DNA of 64,000 bases from Candidatus Sumerlaeota bacterium (GTDB lineage Bacteria > Sumerlaeota > Sumerlaeia > JAFGJS01): assembly GCA_016928995.1 (NCBI GenBank), contig JAFGJS010000076.1, positions 1 through 64,000 on the forward strand. The letters are read 5' to 3'. The translations under genes were made by a program, and so were the position numbers. The number at the start of each line of letters is the position of its first letter. Position 1 is the stretch's first letter. The notes under the pieces were generated by a model. It made no database searches. It saw only the letters and a program-made list of their open reading frames with translations, and was not told where the DNA came from. Of the stretch, positions 25,586-34,249 are shown piece after piece.

Positions 25586-27430
25586 CTATTCCAGCGCATG
25601 CTGGCCTTTGAATTGGCTGATGTAGAGGTTGTAGTAGAAGCCTTTGGCGTCGAGCAGGGCCTGATGGGCGCCGCGCTCGATGATTTCGCCATGGTTGATC
25701 ACGAGGATTTCGTCGGCTTCGCGGATGGTGCTGAGGCGGTGGGCGATGACGAAGCTGGTGCGTCCGGCCATGAGACGGAGCATGGCTTCCTGGATGTGCT
25801 TCTCGGTGCGCGTGTCGACGCTGCTGGTGGCTTCGTCGAGGATCAGGACGCTGGGATTGGCGAGGATGGCGCGGGCGATGGCGAGAAGCTGGCGCTGGCC
25901 CTGGCTGATGTTGCCGCCGCGTTCGGAGAGCGGGGTCTGGTAGCCCTGCGGCAGGCGGTGGATGAATTGGTCGGCGTTGGCCGTGACGGCGGCGGCGATG
26001 ACTTCTTCGTCGGCGGCGTCGAGGCGGCCGTAGCGGATGTTTTCCATGACGGGGCCGGCGAAGAGGAAGGTGTCTTGCAGCACGATGCCCAGCGCGCGGC
26101 GGAGCTCGTCCTTGCGGATTTTGCGGATGTCGCTGCCGTCGAGGGAGATGGCGCCGCTGTCGATGTCGTAGAAGCGTGTGAGCAGGTTGACGATGGTGGT
26201 CTTGCCGGCTCCGGTGGGGCCGATCAGGGCGATCATGGCGCCGCGTTTGGCGTGCAGAGCGACGTTTTTCAGCACGGGCACGTCTTTATCGTAGCCGAAG
26301 CAGACGTCGTCGAAATGGATCTCGCCTTGAATGGATTGCAGGGGCAGCGCGTCGGGATCGTCCACGATCTCGGCGGTTTCGTCGATGACTTCGAAGACGC
26401 GTTCGGCGCCGGCCAGGGCGGCTTGAATGGCGTTGTAGAGGTTGGCGATCTGGTTGAGCGGCATGGTGAATTGCCGGGCGTAGCTGATGAAGCTGGCGAT
26501 GGCGCCAACGGTGACGAGTCCTTTCACGGCCATCCATCCGCCGCTCGCGGCGATCGCGGCAAAGCCGGTGTTGTTGACGAAGTTGGACATCGGTCCGAGG
26601 AGCCCGGCGAAAATCTGCGCGCGGATGGCGGCTTTGCACAGTTTTTCGTTGGTCCCGTCGAACTCGGCGATGACGTGCGGTTCGCGGCAATATGCCTTGA
26701 CCACGCGCTGGCCGGTGATGGTTTCTTCGATAAGGCCATTGAGGGCGCCGAGTTGTTCCTGTTGTTCCTTGAATCCGCGCCGGGTGTTTCCGGCCACCCA
26801 TTTGGTGATCAGCGCCATGACGGGCAGGATCATGAGGCTGACAATGGCCAGCCGATGGTTGATCAGGAACATCGCGATGGAGACGCCGATGATGCCGAGG
26901 GCGCTGGCGAAGAGTTGCGTCGCTCCTTCGGCGAGCACATTGTTGACGTTCTCCACGTCGTTGGCCAGACGGCTCATCAGTTCGCCGTGCGAGCGCTGGT
27001 CGAAATAGCGCAGGGGCAGCGATTGCAACCGGGTGAAGAGGTCCGTGCGGATCATTCTGATGATGCGCTGGGAGATGCCGGCCATCAGCCAGGCATGGAC
27101 ATAACCGATGGCGGAGGAGCCGGCGTAAACCGTAAACATCAGGACGCAGAGCCAGGCCAGCCCCGGCAGGTCGTTCATGGCGATGAATTTGTCAATCGAG
27201 AGGCCGAACAAATACGGCCCCAAGAGGCCTAATCCAGAAGCCGCGGCGACCAGCAGCAGCACCAGCGCCAGCGGCCATTTTTCTCCGCCGAGATATTTCC
27301 ATAAGCGCAGCATCGTGTCACGCTGGTTTTTCGCGCGCTCTTTCGGGCGCATCATGAACGCGCCCGGTCCGCCGCGGAGCGGATGCGGGGAATCCTGGCC
27401 GGAGGAGCGGGGTTTTTCAGCCTTTGCCAT
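25586..27430 (-). CDS. ABC exporter half-transporter, catalytic-site subunit
   Basis: An ABCB-type exporter subunit of 614 residues. It has six membrane helices (about 55-340) and a C-terminal nucleotide-binding domain. Walker A is GPTGAGKTT and Walker B is ILDEATSSVDT with the catalytic glutamate present. Its signature is SQGQ instead of the canonical SGGQ. This is the pattern of one half of a heterodimeric multidrug or lipid exporter. The ATG at 27430, with GGAGG upstream, overlaps the partner gene by 14 bp, so the two are coupled. The substrate is unknown. Confidence 0.9.
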   Translation of the reverse strand: MAKAEKPRSSGQDSPHPLRGGPGAFMMRPKERAKNQRDTMLRLWKYLGGEKWPLALVLLLVAAASGLGLLGPYLFGLSIDKFIAMNDLPGLAWLCVLMFTVYAGSSAIGYVHAWLMAGISQRIIRMIRTDLFTRLQSLPLRYFDQRSHGELMSRLANDVENVNNVLAEGATQLFASALGIIGVSIAMFLINHRLAIVSLMILPVMALITKWVAGNTRRGFKEQQEQLGALNGLIEETITGQRVVKAYCREPHVIAEFDGTNEKLCKAAIRAQIFAGLLGPMSNFVNNTGFAAIAASGGWMAVKGLVTVGAIASFISYARQFTMPLNQIANLYNAIQAALAGAERVFEVIDETAEIVDDPDALPLQSIQGEIHFDDVCFGYDKDVPVLKNVALHAKRGAMIALIGPTGAGKTTIVNLLTRFYDIDSGAISLDGSDIRKIRKDELRRALGIVLQDTFLFAGPVMENIRYGRLDAADEEVIAAAVTANADQFIHRLPQGYQTPLSERGGNISQGQRQLLAIARAILANPSVLILDEATSSVDTRTEKHIQEAMLRLMAGRTSFVIAHRLSTIREADEILVINHGEIIERGAHQALLDAKGFYYNLYISQFKGQHALE

Positions 27431-29192
27431 TGGCCGTTCCTCCATCCCCCAGCTGCGACTGGTAAATTTCACGATAGATCGGGCACGTTTCGAGGAGCTC
27501 GCGATGAGCGCCTTGCCCGGCGATCTCGCCGTTGTCCAGCACGATGATCTTGTGGGCGTTGAGCACGGTGCTGATGCGCTGGGCGACGATGATGCGCGTG
27601 CTGTGCGACGCGGGTTGATCGCCCTTCGCTTTCATCAGGTTTTCCAGTTCCTCCTCGATGCGGCTTTCGGTTTCCACGTCCACCGAGCTGGTGCTGTCGT
27701 CGAGGATCAACACCGTGGGGCGTGTGATGAGCGCGCGCGCGATGGCGATGCGCTGCTTTTGTCCGCCGGAAAGATTCACGCCGCGCTGTCCGACGACGGA
27801 ATCATAGCCGTTGGGAAATCCTTCGATGAATTCGTGAGCCTGGGCGGCGCGCGCGGCGGCGACGACTTCCTCTTCGCTCGCATCTGGGCGGCCGTAGCGG
27901 ATGTTGTCGCGGATCGTGCCGCTGAAGAGCACGGATTCCTGCATCGCGATGCCGATGTTGCGGCGCAGCAGGTTCTCGTCCAGTTCGCGCACGTCCACGC
28001 CGTCCAGCGTGACGCGGCCTTCGGTGGCGTCGTAAAAACGCGGGATCAGGTGGATCAGGCTCGACTTGCCGGAACCTGTGGCGCCCAGGATGGCAACGGT
28101 CTCTCCCGGTTCGGCGATAAAAGAGATGTTTTTCAGCACGGGATCGTGTTTTTCCGCATGATAGCTGAACGTCACATTTTCAAAGGCGATCCGGCCTTGA
28201 GGCGTGAATTCGCCGTGGCTTTGCCGCGGACTTTTCAATTGAGGTTCGGCGATCATGAGCTCGTCGATGCGCGCCGCCGAGGCTCCGGCGCGAGCCATGC
28301 GCATCATCAGCATGCTGACGAACATCAGCGACATCAGCGCCTGGGTGAGGTAGTTGACGAAGGCGATCAGCTCGCCGGTTTGCATTTCGCCGCGCGTGAT
28401 ACGGACGCCGCCGAACCAGATCACCGTGACGACGCCCATGTTGACTGCCAGCGTCATCAGTGGAAAGGAGAGCGCCACGGTGCGCGCCGCGTAGATCGTG
28501 CGCTCCATCAGCGCATTATTGGCTTTGCCGAAGCGCTTGATTTCGTGCGCGGCGCGGACGAACGCCTTCACCACCCGCACGCCGGCGAGATTTTCCTGCA
28601 TCACCGTGTTCAAATCGTCCAACCGGCTTTGCACTTCGCTGAAGAGCGGATAGGCCTTGCGCGTAATCCAGTAGACGATCGCCGCAACCAGCGGAATCAG
28701 GGCCAGAAACGCCAAGGCCAGGCGTGGGCTGGTCAGGATCGCCATGATCAGGCTGCCGGCCATCATCAGCGGCGCGCGCACCATGATGCGCAACATCATC
28801 GAGACGATTTCCTGCACCTGGGTCACGTCGTTAGTCAGCCGGGTGATGGTCTGGCCGGTTTCCAGTTCGTCCAGGTTGCCGAAGGAGAGCGCCTGCACCT
28901 TGCGAAACAGGTCGCCGCGTAAATCGGCGCCGAAATGCTGCGAGGCGATCACGGTGAAGATAGTGCAGCCGACGCCTCCAACGGCGCCGATCAAGGCCAC
29001 GATGATCATCAGCGCCCCGGTGTGCGTGACGATGGCCATGTCGAGGTTGGCGATGCCTTCGTCGATGATGCGCTGAACGAGGCGGGGCTGCATCAGGTCC
29101 ATGCAAACCTCGAGCAGCATGAGCAGCGGCGCCAGCACAGCCCAGAGCCAATAGGGTTTCAGGTATTTCGCTAATTTCAGGGCGGTTTGCAT
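27417..29192 (-). CDS. ABC exporter half-transporter, degenerate-site subunit
   Basis: A 591-residue ABCB-type half-transporter: six membrane helices (about 15-330), then the nucleotide-binding domain with Walker A GATGSGKSS and the canonical signature NLSGGQKQR. Walker B reads LILDDSTSSVD, with aspartate in place of the catalytic glutamate. Together with the altered signature in the partner, this gives one working and one degenerate ATP site, as in TM287/288 and BmrCD. It is the first gene of the pair and overlaps the second by 14 bp. Confidence 0.9.
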   Translation of the reverse strand: MQTALKLAKYLKPYWLWAVLAPLLMLLEVCMDLMQPRLVQRIIDEGIANLDMAIVTHTGALMIIVALIGAVGGVGCTIFTVIASQHFGADLRGDLFRKVQALSFGNLDELETGQTITRLTNDVTQVQEIVSMMLRIMVRAPLMMAGSLIMAILTSPRLALAFLALIPLVAAIVYWITRKAYPLFSEVQSRLDDLNTVMQENLAGVRVVKAFVRAAHEIKRFGKANNALMERTIYAARTVALSFPLMTLAVNMGVVTVIWFGGVRITRGEMQTGELIAFVNYLTQALMSLMFVSMLMMRMARAGASAARIDELMIAEPQLKSPRQSHGEFTPQGRIAFENVTFSYHAEKHDPVLKNISFIAEPGETVAILGATGSGKSSLIHLIPRFYDATEGRVTLDGVDVRELDENLLRRNIGIAMQESVLFSGTIRDNIRYGRPDASEEEVVAAARAAQAHEFIEGFPNGYDSVVGQRGVNLSGGQKQRIAIARALITRPTVLILDDSTSSVDVETESRIEEELENLMKAKGDQPASHSTRIIVAQRISTVLNAHKIIVLDNGEIAGQGAHRELLETCPIYREIYQSQLGDGGTANGKG

Positions 29193-29385
29193 GTGTTATG
29201 ATTCAATCGGAGTGTCATCGCGGCGCTTTTGGGATTGGCGTTTCGCCTGAATCCGGCGCCGGGCGCTGTCGTCAAAGAAAATGATGTGATGCAAATAATG
29301 AATTTGGTGGTTTTCCGCCAGCTAAAAATTCGGACGCAACGGTGAAAGGTGCGTCCGGCAGAGGTGAAATCCAAAAATGCGCCGG

Positions 29386-30423
29386 TCAAATCAGCTGAGG
29401 CTCGATTTGCACCGTGATCAGGCTTGTGTCTTCGGGGTTGCGGATGCGCCAGCGCAGCTGCTCCACAGCGCGTTTTCCGATCAGCTCGGGTTGGATGTCG
29501 ATGGATTTCGGGCGCGGATCGAGTCCGGCCAGCAAGGAAATTTCGTTGTTGCAGGAGACAACCTCGACGTCTTTCCCGATTTCGACGCCGAGCTTGCGCA
29601 ACATCGGGTAAATTTTGGCCGCCAGCGCGTCAAAGGTCGTAAAGAGTCCGGTCGGACGAGGGGAGCTTTGCATCAGATCCTGGAGTTTTGCTTCGATTAA
29701 TTTTTCCCGTTCCGGATCGATTTCCAGCCAGTCGGCTTCGGATTCGTTGACTTTGAGCTGAATGGCTTGCTTGCTCGCTCTTTCCGCCATCGCGGAAAAG
29801 GCGTTCCAGCGGGATTGCATACGATCCGGATTGGCAAATGAGGCCGGGATGATGTGCGCAATGGTTTCGTGTCCCCGGCTGAGGAGATATTCCGCGGCCA
29901 ACCGGCCCACGGCGGCGTTGTTGTTTTTTACGCGGTCGCCCGGCAGGCGGAATTCTTCCGCGCTCATGACGTAAACCACAGGCCGGTTGCGCAGCGTCTC
30001 CACCATGTCATCGGGGAGGCTGTCCAGATTGGGCCAGACAATAATTCCGTCCACATCGCCCTTGGAGACGATCGGCGGCAGGGGGCGATTGGCGTTGATC
30101 GCACCCTGGACCATGCTCATGCCCTGGGCGATCAGTTCTTCCTCGATGCCATGCACGACGTTCTGCATGACGGGCGAGTGGGTCAGAATTTTTAAATTTT
30201 GGCTGCTGGAAAGGAACGCGATATTTCCGGTTTTGAAGTATGTATCCTTGGCCCGCTTGGGTCCGCGGCGCAAGGATGGCGATTTGGGAACGTATCCCGT
30301 TTTTTTCATGATGCTGCGGACTTTGATCGCGGTTTCCGGGGATACGCTCGGATCGTTGTTGATTACACGCGAAACTGTGGCATGCGAGACTCCGGCAAGT
30401 TTTGCTATTTCAAGAATCGACAT
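29386..30423 (-). CDS. LacI-family transcriptional regulator
   Basis: A 345-residue sugar-responsive DNA-binding protein. The N-terminal helix-turn-helix is ILEIAKLAGVSHATVSRVIN, with a hinge that has an unusually basic insert (LRRGPKRAKD). A periplasmic-binding-protein-like effector domain follows (about 75-345). The ATG at 30423 is chosen; the TTG at 30450 only extends the frame. A perfect 16-bp palindrome (30466-30481) lies just upstream and is the likely autoregulatory operator. Related TGTAC motifs near 30682, 30895 and 42271 suggest that the small unit at 30861, the lectin gene and the GH operon may belong to its regulon. The effector is unknown. Confidence 0.9.
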   Translation of the reverse strand: MSILEIAKLAGVSHATVSRVINNDPSVSPETAIKVRSIMKKTGYVPKSPSLRRGPKRAKDTYFKTGNIAFLSSSQNLKILTHSPVMQNVVHGIEEELIAQGMSMVQGAINANRPLPPIVSKGDVDGIIVWPNLDSLPDDMVETLRNRPVVYVMSAEEFRLPGDRVKNNNAAVGRLAAEYLLSRGHETIAHIIPASFANPDRMQSRWNAFSAMAERASKQAIQLKVNESEADWLEIDPEREKLIEAKLQDLMQSSPRPTGLFTTFDALAAKIYPMLRKLGVEIGKDVEVVSCNNEISLLAGLDPRPKSIDIQPELIGKRAVEQLRWRIRNPEDTSLITVQIEPQLI

Positions 30424-30465
30424 ATTTAAATTAAAGATCCTTCGAGTCAATTTTTCATATTTATC

Positions 30466-30481
30466 TGTACAATATTGTACA
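30466..30481. promoter_or_regulatory. Perfect palindrome, putative LacI-family operator
   Basis: TGTACAATATTGTACA is a perfect 16-bp dyad 43 bp upstream of the regulator ATG. It overlaps where the promoter of that minus-strand gene should lie, which suits autorepression. Confidence 0.6.
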
Positions 30482-30681
30482 TTAATTTCGCGCTGATGTC
30501 AAATGTAAAGATGATGTCTTGAGATCTTAGCCGGAATATTTATGACGAAGATTTGGGATTTTTTTTGTGCTCAAATTGGCATTATCCCGTCGAGGCAAGG
30601 ATATCGCGCTGTATCACAGAGTTTAAATCCGGAAGGTTAGATCGGCATGAAAGGCAATTTTTTTTAAATATATTGCATAAA

Positions 30682-30691
30682 AATGTACATT
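30682..30691. promoter_or_regulatory. AATGTACATT dyad, putative operator
   Basis: This perfect 10-bp palindrome shares the TGTACA core with 30466-30481 and with 42271-42280. It lies in the AT-rich interval between the lacI-type gene and the small transcription unit. Confidence 0.4.
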
Positions 30692-30860
30692 GAAATAAAG
30701 CATATATAGGTTTCTTTATGCGTTTCTGATGAAAAGGGCATCGCCAAGCTGATGGGCGCCATCTGAAACCAGCTTCGTTTGGACGAGAGTTTTAACAGCT
30801 GAAAAATCAGATATTAATCGCATAGATAGACTGGGTGTGAGGAAATAAATAAATTGAAGC

Positions 30861-30888
30861 TTGACTTGTTCTATGCGCCTATTATAAA
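30861..30888 (+). promoter_or_regulatory. Sigma-70-like promoter of the small unit
   Basis: A -35 box TTGACT (30861-30866) and a -10 box TATAAA (30883-30888) are separated by 16 bp. The predicted start falls at about 30895, on the near-palindrome TTTATGTACGTAAA (30895-30908), a further TGTAC-type site that could let the LacI protein block it. Confidence 0.55.
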
Positions 30889-30938
30889 TTATCATTTATG
30901 TACGTAAAATTATAATCTAAAATCCGAAAAGGAGTCTC

Positions 30939-31010
30939 GTGTCTCGCCTTGGCGAAGTGTTTCAGCGGAATGATCCAATGATTTTACTCTCTTCAGTTCA
31001 TTGTTTGTGA
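30939..31010 (+). CDS. Putative 23-residue small protein or leader peptide
   Basis: A GTG start at 30939 is preceded by AAGGAG (30929-30934, 4-nt spacing). The frame runs 23 codons to a TGA at 31008-31010. It begins MSRLGEVFQRND and ends with a short hydrophobic stretch, LLSSVHCL. A promoter-like element lies at 30861-30888 and a strong hairpin follows 10 bp after the stop, so the whole could be a self-contained unit of about 170 nt. It may instead be a leader attenuating the downstream lectin gene, or a non-coding RNA. Coding is unproven. Confidence 0.4.
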   Translation: MSRLGEVFQRNDPMILLSSVHCL

Positions 31011-31020
31011 TTGAGGCGCC

Positions 31021-31063
31021 ATGACAAGCGCCGCAACGCTTGTGAGGCGGCGCTTGTCATTTT
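31021..31063 (+). terminator. Strong hairpin closing the small unit
   Basis: ATGACAAGCGCCGC at 31021-31034 pairs perfectly over 14 bp with GCGGCGCTTGTCAT at 31047-31060. The loop is 12 nt and TTT follows. The T tract is short, but the stem is very stable. On the minus strand no T tract follows, so plus-strand termination or attenuation is more likely. Confidence 0.65.
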
Positions 31064-31279
31064 GTGCGGAGATGGACGGGGAGAGATGGCCGATCTTAAT
31101 AATTTTCGAGAGTACGCGGGCAGCTGCTGCAATTGTCTGCATAGATGAGGATATGTATGGCAAATCAACTTTAATTGAGCCGCTTGATGGAAAGGAGGCG
31201 ATGTGCGGTTCGTTTTTTGTTTTGTATCAATGGCTGAGAGAGAATCAATGATGCAAATACAAATGAGGAGAAAGGAATC

Positions 31280-32230
31280 ATGATGAGAAGAATCGCAGTT
31301 GCAATGGCAGTTTCTTTAGTGTTCCTGGCCGCAGTGGACACGATTCAGGCGCAGGTGGGGAATAATCAGACAATCACCAATCGCGCCAGCGGCAGAGTGC
31401 TGGATGCTTATGGCAACAGCAATGGCTCCAATGTCATCATCTATTCGAACTACAACACGTCAAATCAGCGCTGGAATGTCGCCGCGTTAAGCAATGGCTA
31501 TTCCATCCGCAGTTACCAGTCCGGCAATCTGGCCATGGACACCTGGAATTGGGGCACGAGCAATGGCACGAACATCGCGCTGTATTCATACTGGGGCGGC
31601 GCGCCGCAGAAGTATTTCATTGCATCCGTCGGCAGCGGCTATTACCGCATCACCCCTTCGATTTCCACGGGTCAGTGCGTGGATGCCTATGGCACGGCCA
31701 ATGAATCGAACGTCGGCACCTGGTCTTACTGGGGCGGCAGCAATCAGCAGTGGGCATTTTCCGCCAGCAGCAGCGGTCTGTGTCATCGCAATGAAGGAAC
31801 CGTTTATCAGTGCGGAGGAACTGGTTGGCAGCCTGGTCAATCTGGTTGGGTCGGCGGCGACTGGGTTTTGATGCATCGCGGCGATTCAGTGCAGCTTTGC
31901 TGCTCCGGCGGCGGTTACTATTGGCGGCGCATCGAGATCGAGTATTGGTACGGCACCGGCAACATCAATCCTCCGGCCACTTCGGTGTCGGGCACTCACA
32001 TTCATGTGGCGGACACCCAGGGCGACATGGTCAGCAAGTGCAACAACGGCGCCTGCACCTGGTGCGATCAATACTATCAGCAGACCTATTATTGGATCAA
32101 CGGCAGCATTCTGTGGACAGACACGGAAAGATCCGATGGGAACAACTGCGCTTATAACCTGGGCTTCAAGCCTTGCGGCTGGGCTGAAATCCTGCAGCAA
32201 CCATCATGCATTATCAGGGATGGCTGCTGA
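31280..32230 (+). CDS. Secreted ricin-type lectin-domain protein
   Basis: A 316-residue exported protein with a signal peptide (about 1-24, ending at TIQAQ). Residues about 28-170 form a ricin B-type beta-trefoil with Q-x-W-like repeats (NQRW, PQKYF, NQQW) and repeated (V)LDAYG/CVDAYG segments that suggest carbohydrate binding. Residues about 170-316 are rich in cysteine and tryptophan and match nothing I can name; the cysteines probably form disulphides. Two ATGs (31280, 31283) follow AAGGA. A strong terminator at 32276-32308 closes it, so it is transcribed alone, perhaps from the promoter at 30861. Confidence 0.8.
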   Translation: MMRRIAVAMAVSLVFLAAVDTIQAQVGNNQTITNRASGRVLDAYGNSNGSNVIIYSNYNTSNQRWNVAALSNGYSIRSYQSGNLAMDTWNWGTSNGTNIALYSYWGGAPQKYFIASVGSGYYRITPSISTGQCVDAYGTANESNVGTWSYWGGSNQQWAFSASSSGLCHRNEGTVYQCGGTGWQPGQSGWVGGDWVLMHRGDSVQLCCSGGGYYWRRIEIEYWYGTGNINPPATSVSGTHIHVADTQGDMVSKCNNGACTWCDQYYQQTYYWINGSILWTDTERSDGNNCAYNLGFKPCGWAEILQQPSCIIRDGC

Positions 32231-32275
32231 GATGTGATGCGGATACTTCCGGTTATGGCCGGTTAAGGAACGATG

Positions 32276-32311
32276 ATAAGCCCGCCGGCGTTTTTGCGGC
32301 GGGCTTATTTC
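32276..32311 (+). terminator. Rho-independent terminator after the lectin gene
   Basis: ATAAGCCCGCCG at 32276-32287 pairs with CGGCGGGCTTAT at 32297-32308 across a 9-nt loop. It is followed by TT and lies 45 bp after the lectin stop. Confidence 0.85.
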
Positions 32312-32367
32312 GTAAATTTGATGTAAACCGCGAAGCGCAGAGTGTTTTAACGAACTGGAGGGAGAAG

Positions 32368-34233
32368 ATGGAAATGAAAAGAGTGAGTTGGATGATTCTG
32401 CTGGCCGTTGCGGTTGTGCTGACAGCGATGCCGGCTTCGATGCTATATTGCGAAAGCGAGACGGATGGATCGAAGGCGACTCAACAGAAAGCGGAACATC
32501 AAGCCGAATCATTTTCGACGTCAAACGGCGAAGTGGAAATCAATTTTGGGGAGTCCAGCCATCCCAACGAGGCAATCCAGAAAAAACTCGAGCAAGGCAT
32601 CTCGGAAACAAAACTGGGAAAAAACTACGCCACCATTCGGCTGCTGGCGTCCATCGTCAGTCCGGATGAGCGTCATCTCGCGACGGTGATTGTCAAGAAC
32701 GGCAAGCAACAGGTGATCCTGGATGGCGAGCCGAGTGAACGCTATGACGGCGTTGTGGCGCTGGATGTTCAGGGGAAGCTTCAGTTCAGTCCGGACAGCG
32801 AGAGGCTGGCGTATGTTGTGATCAAAAACACCGGGAATAAAAATCCTGTCACGAAAATGGGGAAATGGGTCGCGATCATCGATGGCAAACCGGGAAAAGA
32901 GTACGACTTCATTGGGAAAAATATTGTGTTCAGTCCGGACAGCAAGCGTGTGGCTTATGTCGCCGGTTATGTGAAAAGCGAAGAGGACTTGAAAAAGAAC
33001 GAAGGATTGTTTGATTTGCGTCTGGTCATGGATGGCGAGGAAGGACTGCTGCATGAGAATATCTCGTCATTTTCGCCGGTTTTCAGTCCGGACAGTAAAC
33101 GCGTGGCGTATGTCGCCAAAAAGGATTCGAAATCGGCGGTCATCATAGACGGAGAAGAAGTCGGTGCGTACGACAAGGTCGGGATGGGGCGTCCGGTGTT
33201 CAGTCCGGATTCCCTGCGCATGGGTTTTGTGGCTTACGATGAGGGCAAATGGTTCGTTGTGATTGACGGCGAAGCGGGGCCGCGGCATGAACGAGTCTCT
33301 GAGAATTCGCTGGTCTTCAGTCCTGACAGCCAGCGTTATGCGTATGCCGTAAAAGAGGAAATCCGTAATGATGGCAAGGTCCAGGCTGAAGTGATGTGGG
33401 TGGTTGCCGATGGCGAGCCGGGCGAGAAATACGATGCCGTCGAGAAAATCCGCTTCAGTCCGGACAGCAAACATATTGCATATAAAGCGAGGCAGGAAGG
33501 CTACTGGCGCGTAGTGCTGGATGATGAGGACGGCATTGAATATCCGGCGATCATGGATGACTGGCCCTATTTCAGCCCGGACAGTCAGCTGGTGGCGTAT
33601 TGGCTTAAGCCGGACAATGAAGACTATTGGAAACTGTTCCTTACGGATGTTGAAGGCAAAAATGATCCGGGTTCATTGGCTTGCGCCTGCAAAGGGATCA
33701 CGGGAAGCACATGGGACGGCATCGTTGAAAACAGCCTGAAGTTCAGTTCTGACGGCAAGCAGGTTGCTTTCATCGCGTTGCAGGATGAAAAAAAAGTGAT
33801 GGTTTGCAATGGTGTGATGGGGCCGGCGTGCGATGAGGTTGGTCCGGCGGTGTTCAGCAAAGATAACAAGCGAATGGCGTACTGGTGCAACGACAAAGGC
33901 AAGTGGCGCGTGATCGTTGATGGAATGCAATATGGCCCGGAGTGGGATGGCATTCTGGGCGGGATCATATTTGTCGAGGATCATGCTGATGTCAAAATCG
34001 TGCATGGGGCGATGAAGGATGGCGTCCGGCGCATCGTGATCAATGGCGTTCCAGTCGGTTCGGAGTATGATAAAATTGCGACCGGTCTGGCGCTCGTCGA
34101 TCATGGATTCGAAGTGCTGACGGTGAAGGATAAAGATCTCTATCGCGTGCGATGGCAAGCGGATGGCGCAACGCAGACAGCTGTTCATTCCGAGCGCTCG
34201 ATCAAGCATGATGCCGCCGGCGAAATGATGTGA
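32368..34233 (+). CDS. Exported beta-propeller (WD40/TolB-like) repeat protein
   Basis: A 621-residue protein. The N-terminus has a signal peptide (about 1-28, MKRVSWMILLAVAVVLTAMP). The body repeats the motif FSPDSKRVAYVA, followed by a charged turn and a VVIDGEPGxxYD strand, at least nine times, as in TolB/WD40-like propellers. Such proteins usually bind partners or ligands and have no catalytic site. The ATG at 32368 follows GGAGGGAG; the upstream extension of the frame crosses the lectin terminator and is discounted. It ends 16 bp before the SGNH-TPR gene, so the two are likely co-transcribed. Confidence 0.75.
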   Translation: MEMKRVSWMILLAVAVVLTAMPASMLYCESETDGSKATQQKAEHQAESFSTSNGEVEINFGESSHPNEAIQKKLEQGISETKLGKNYATIRLLASIVSPDERHLATVIVKNGKQQVILDGEPSERYDGVVALDVQGKLQFSPDSERLAYVVIKNTGNKNPVTKMGKWVAIIDGKPGKEYDFIGKNIVFSPDSKRVAYVAGYVKSEEDLKKNEGLFDLRLVMDGEEGLLHENISSFSPVFSPDSKRVAYVAKKDSKSAVIIDGEEVGAYDKVGMGRPVFSPDSLRMGFVAYDEGKWFVVIDGEAGPRHERVSENSLVFSPDSQRYAYAVKEEIRNDGKVQAEVMWVVADGEPGEKYDAVEKIRFSPDSKHIAYKARQEGYWRVVLDDEDGIEYPAIMDDWPYFSPDSQLVAYWLKPDNEDYWKLFLTDVEGKNDPGSLACACKGITGSTWDGIVENSLKFSSDGKQVAFIALQDEKKVMVCNGVMGPACDEVGPAVFSKDNKRMAYWCNDKGKWRVIVDGMQYGPEWDGILGGIIFVEDHADVKIVHGAMKDGVRRIVINGVPVGSEYDKIATGLALVDHGFEVLTVKDKDLYRVRWQADGATQTAVHSERSIKHDAAGEMM

Positions 34234-34249
34234 TTGAAAGGATGTCGTC

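Noticed and set aside
31021-31251. 76-codon frame upstream of the lectin gene
   Set aside because: It starts inside a perfect 14-bp hairpin, resembles no known protein and is better explained as leader DNA. A GAGG stretch 4 nt upstream is not enough support.
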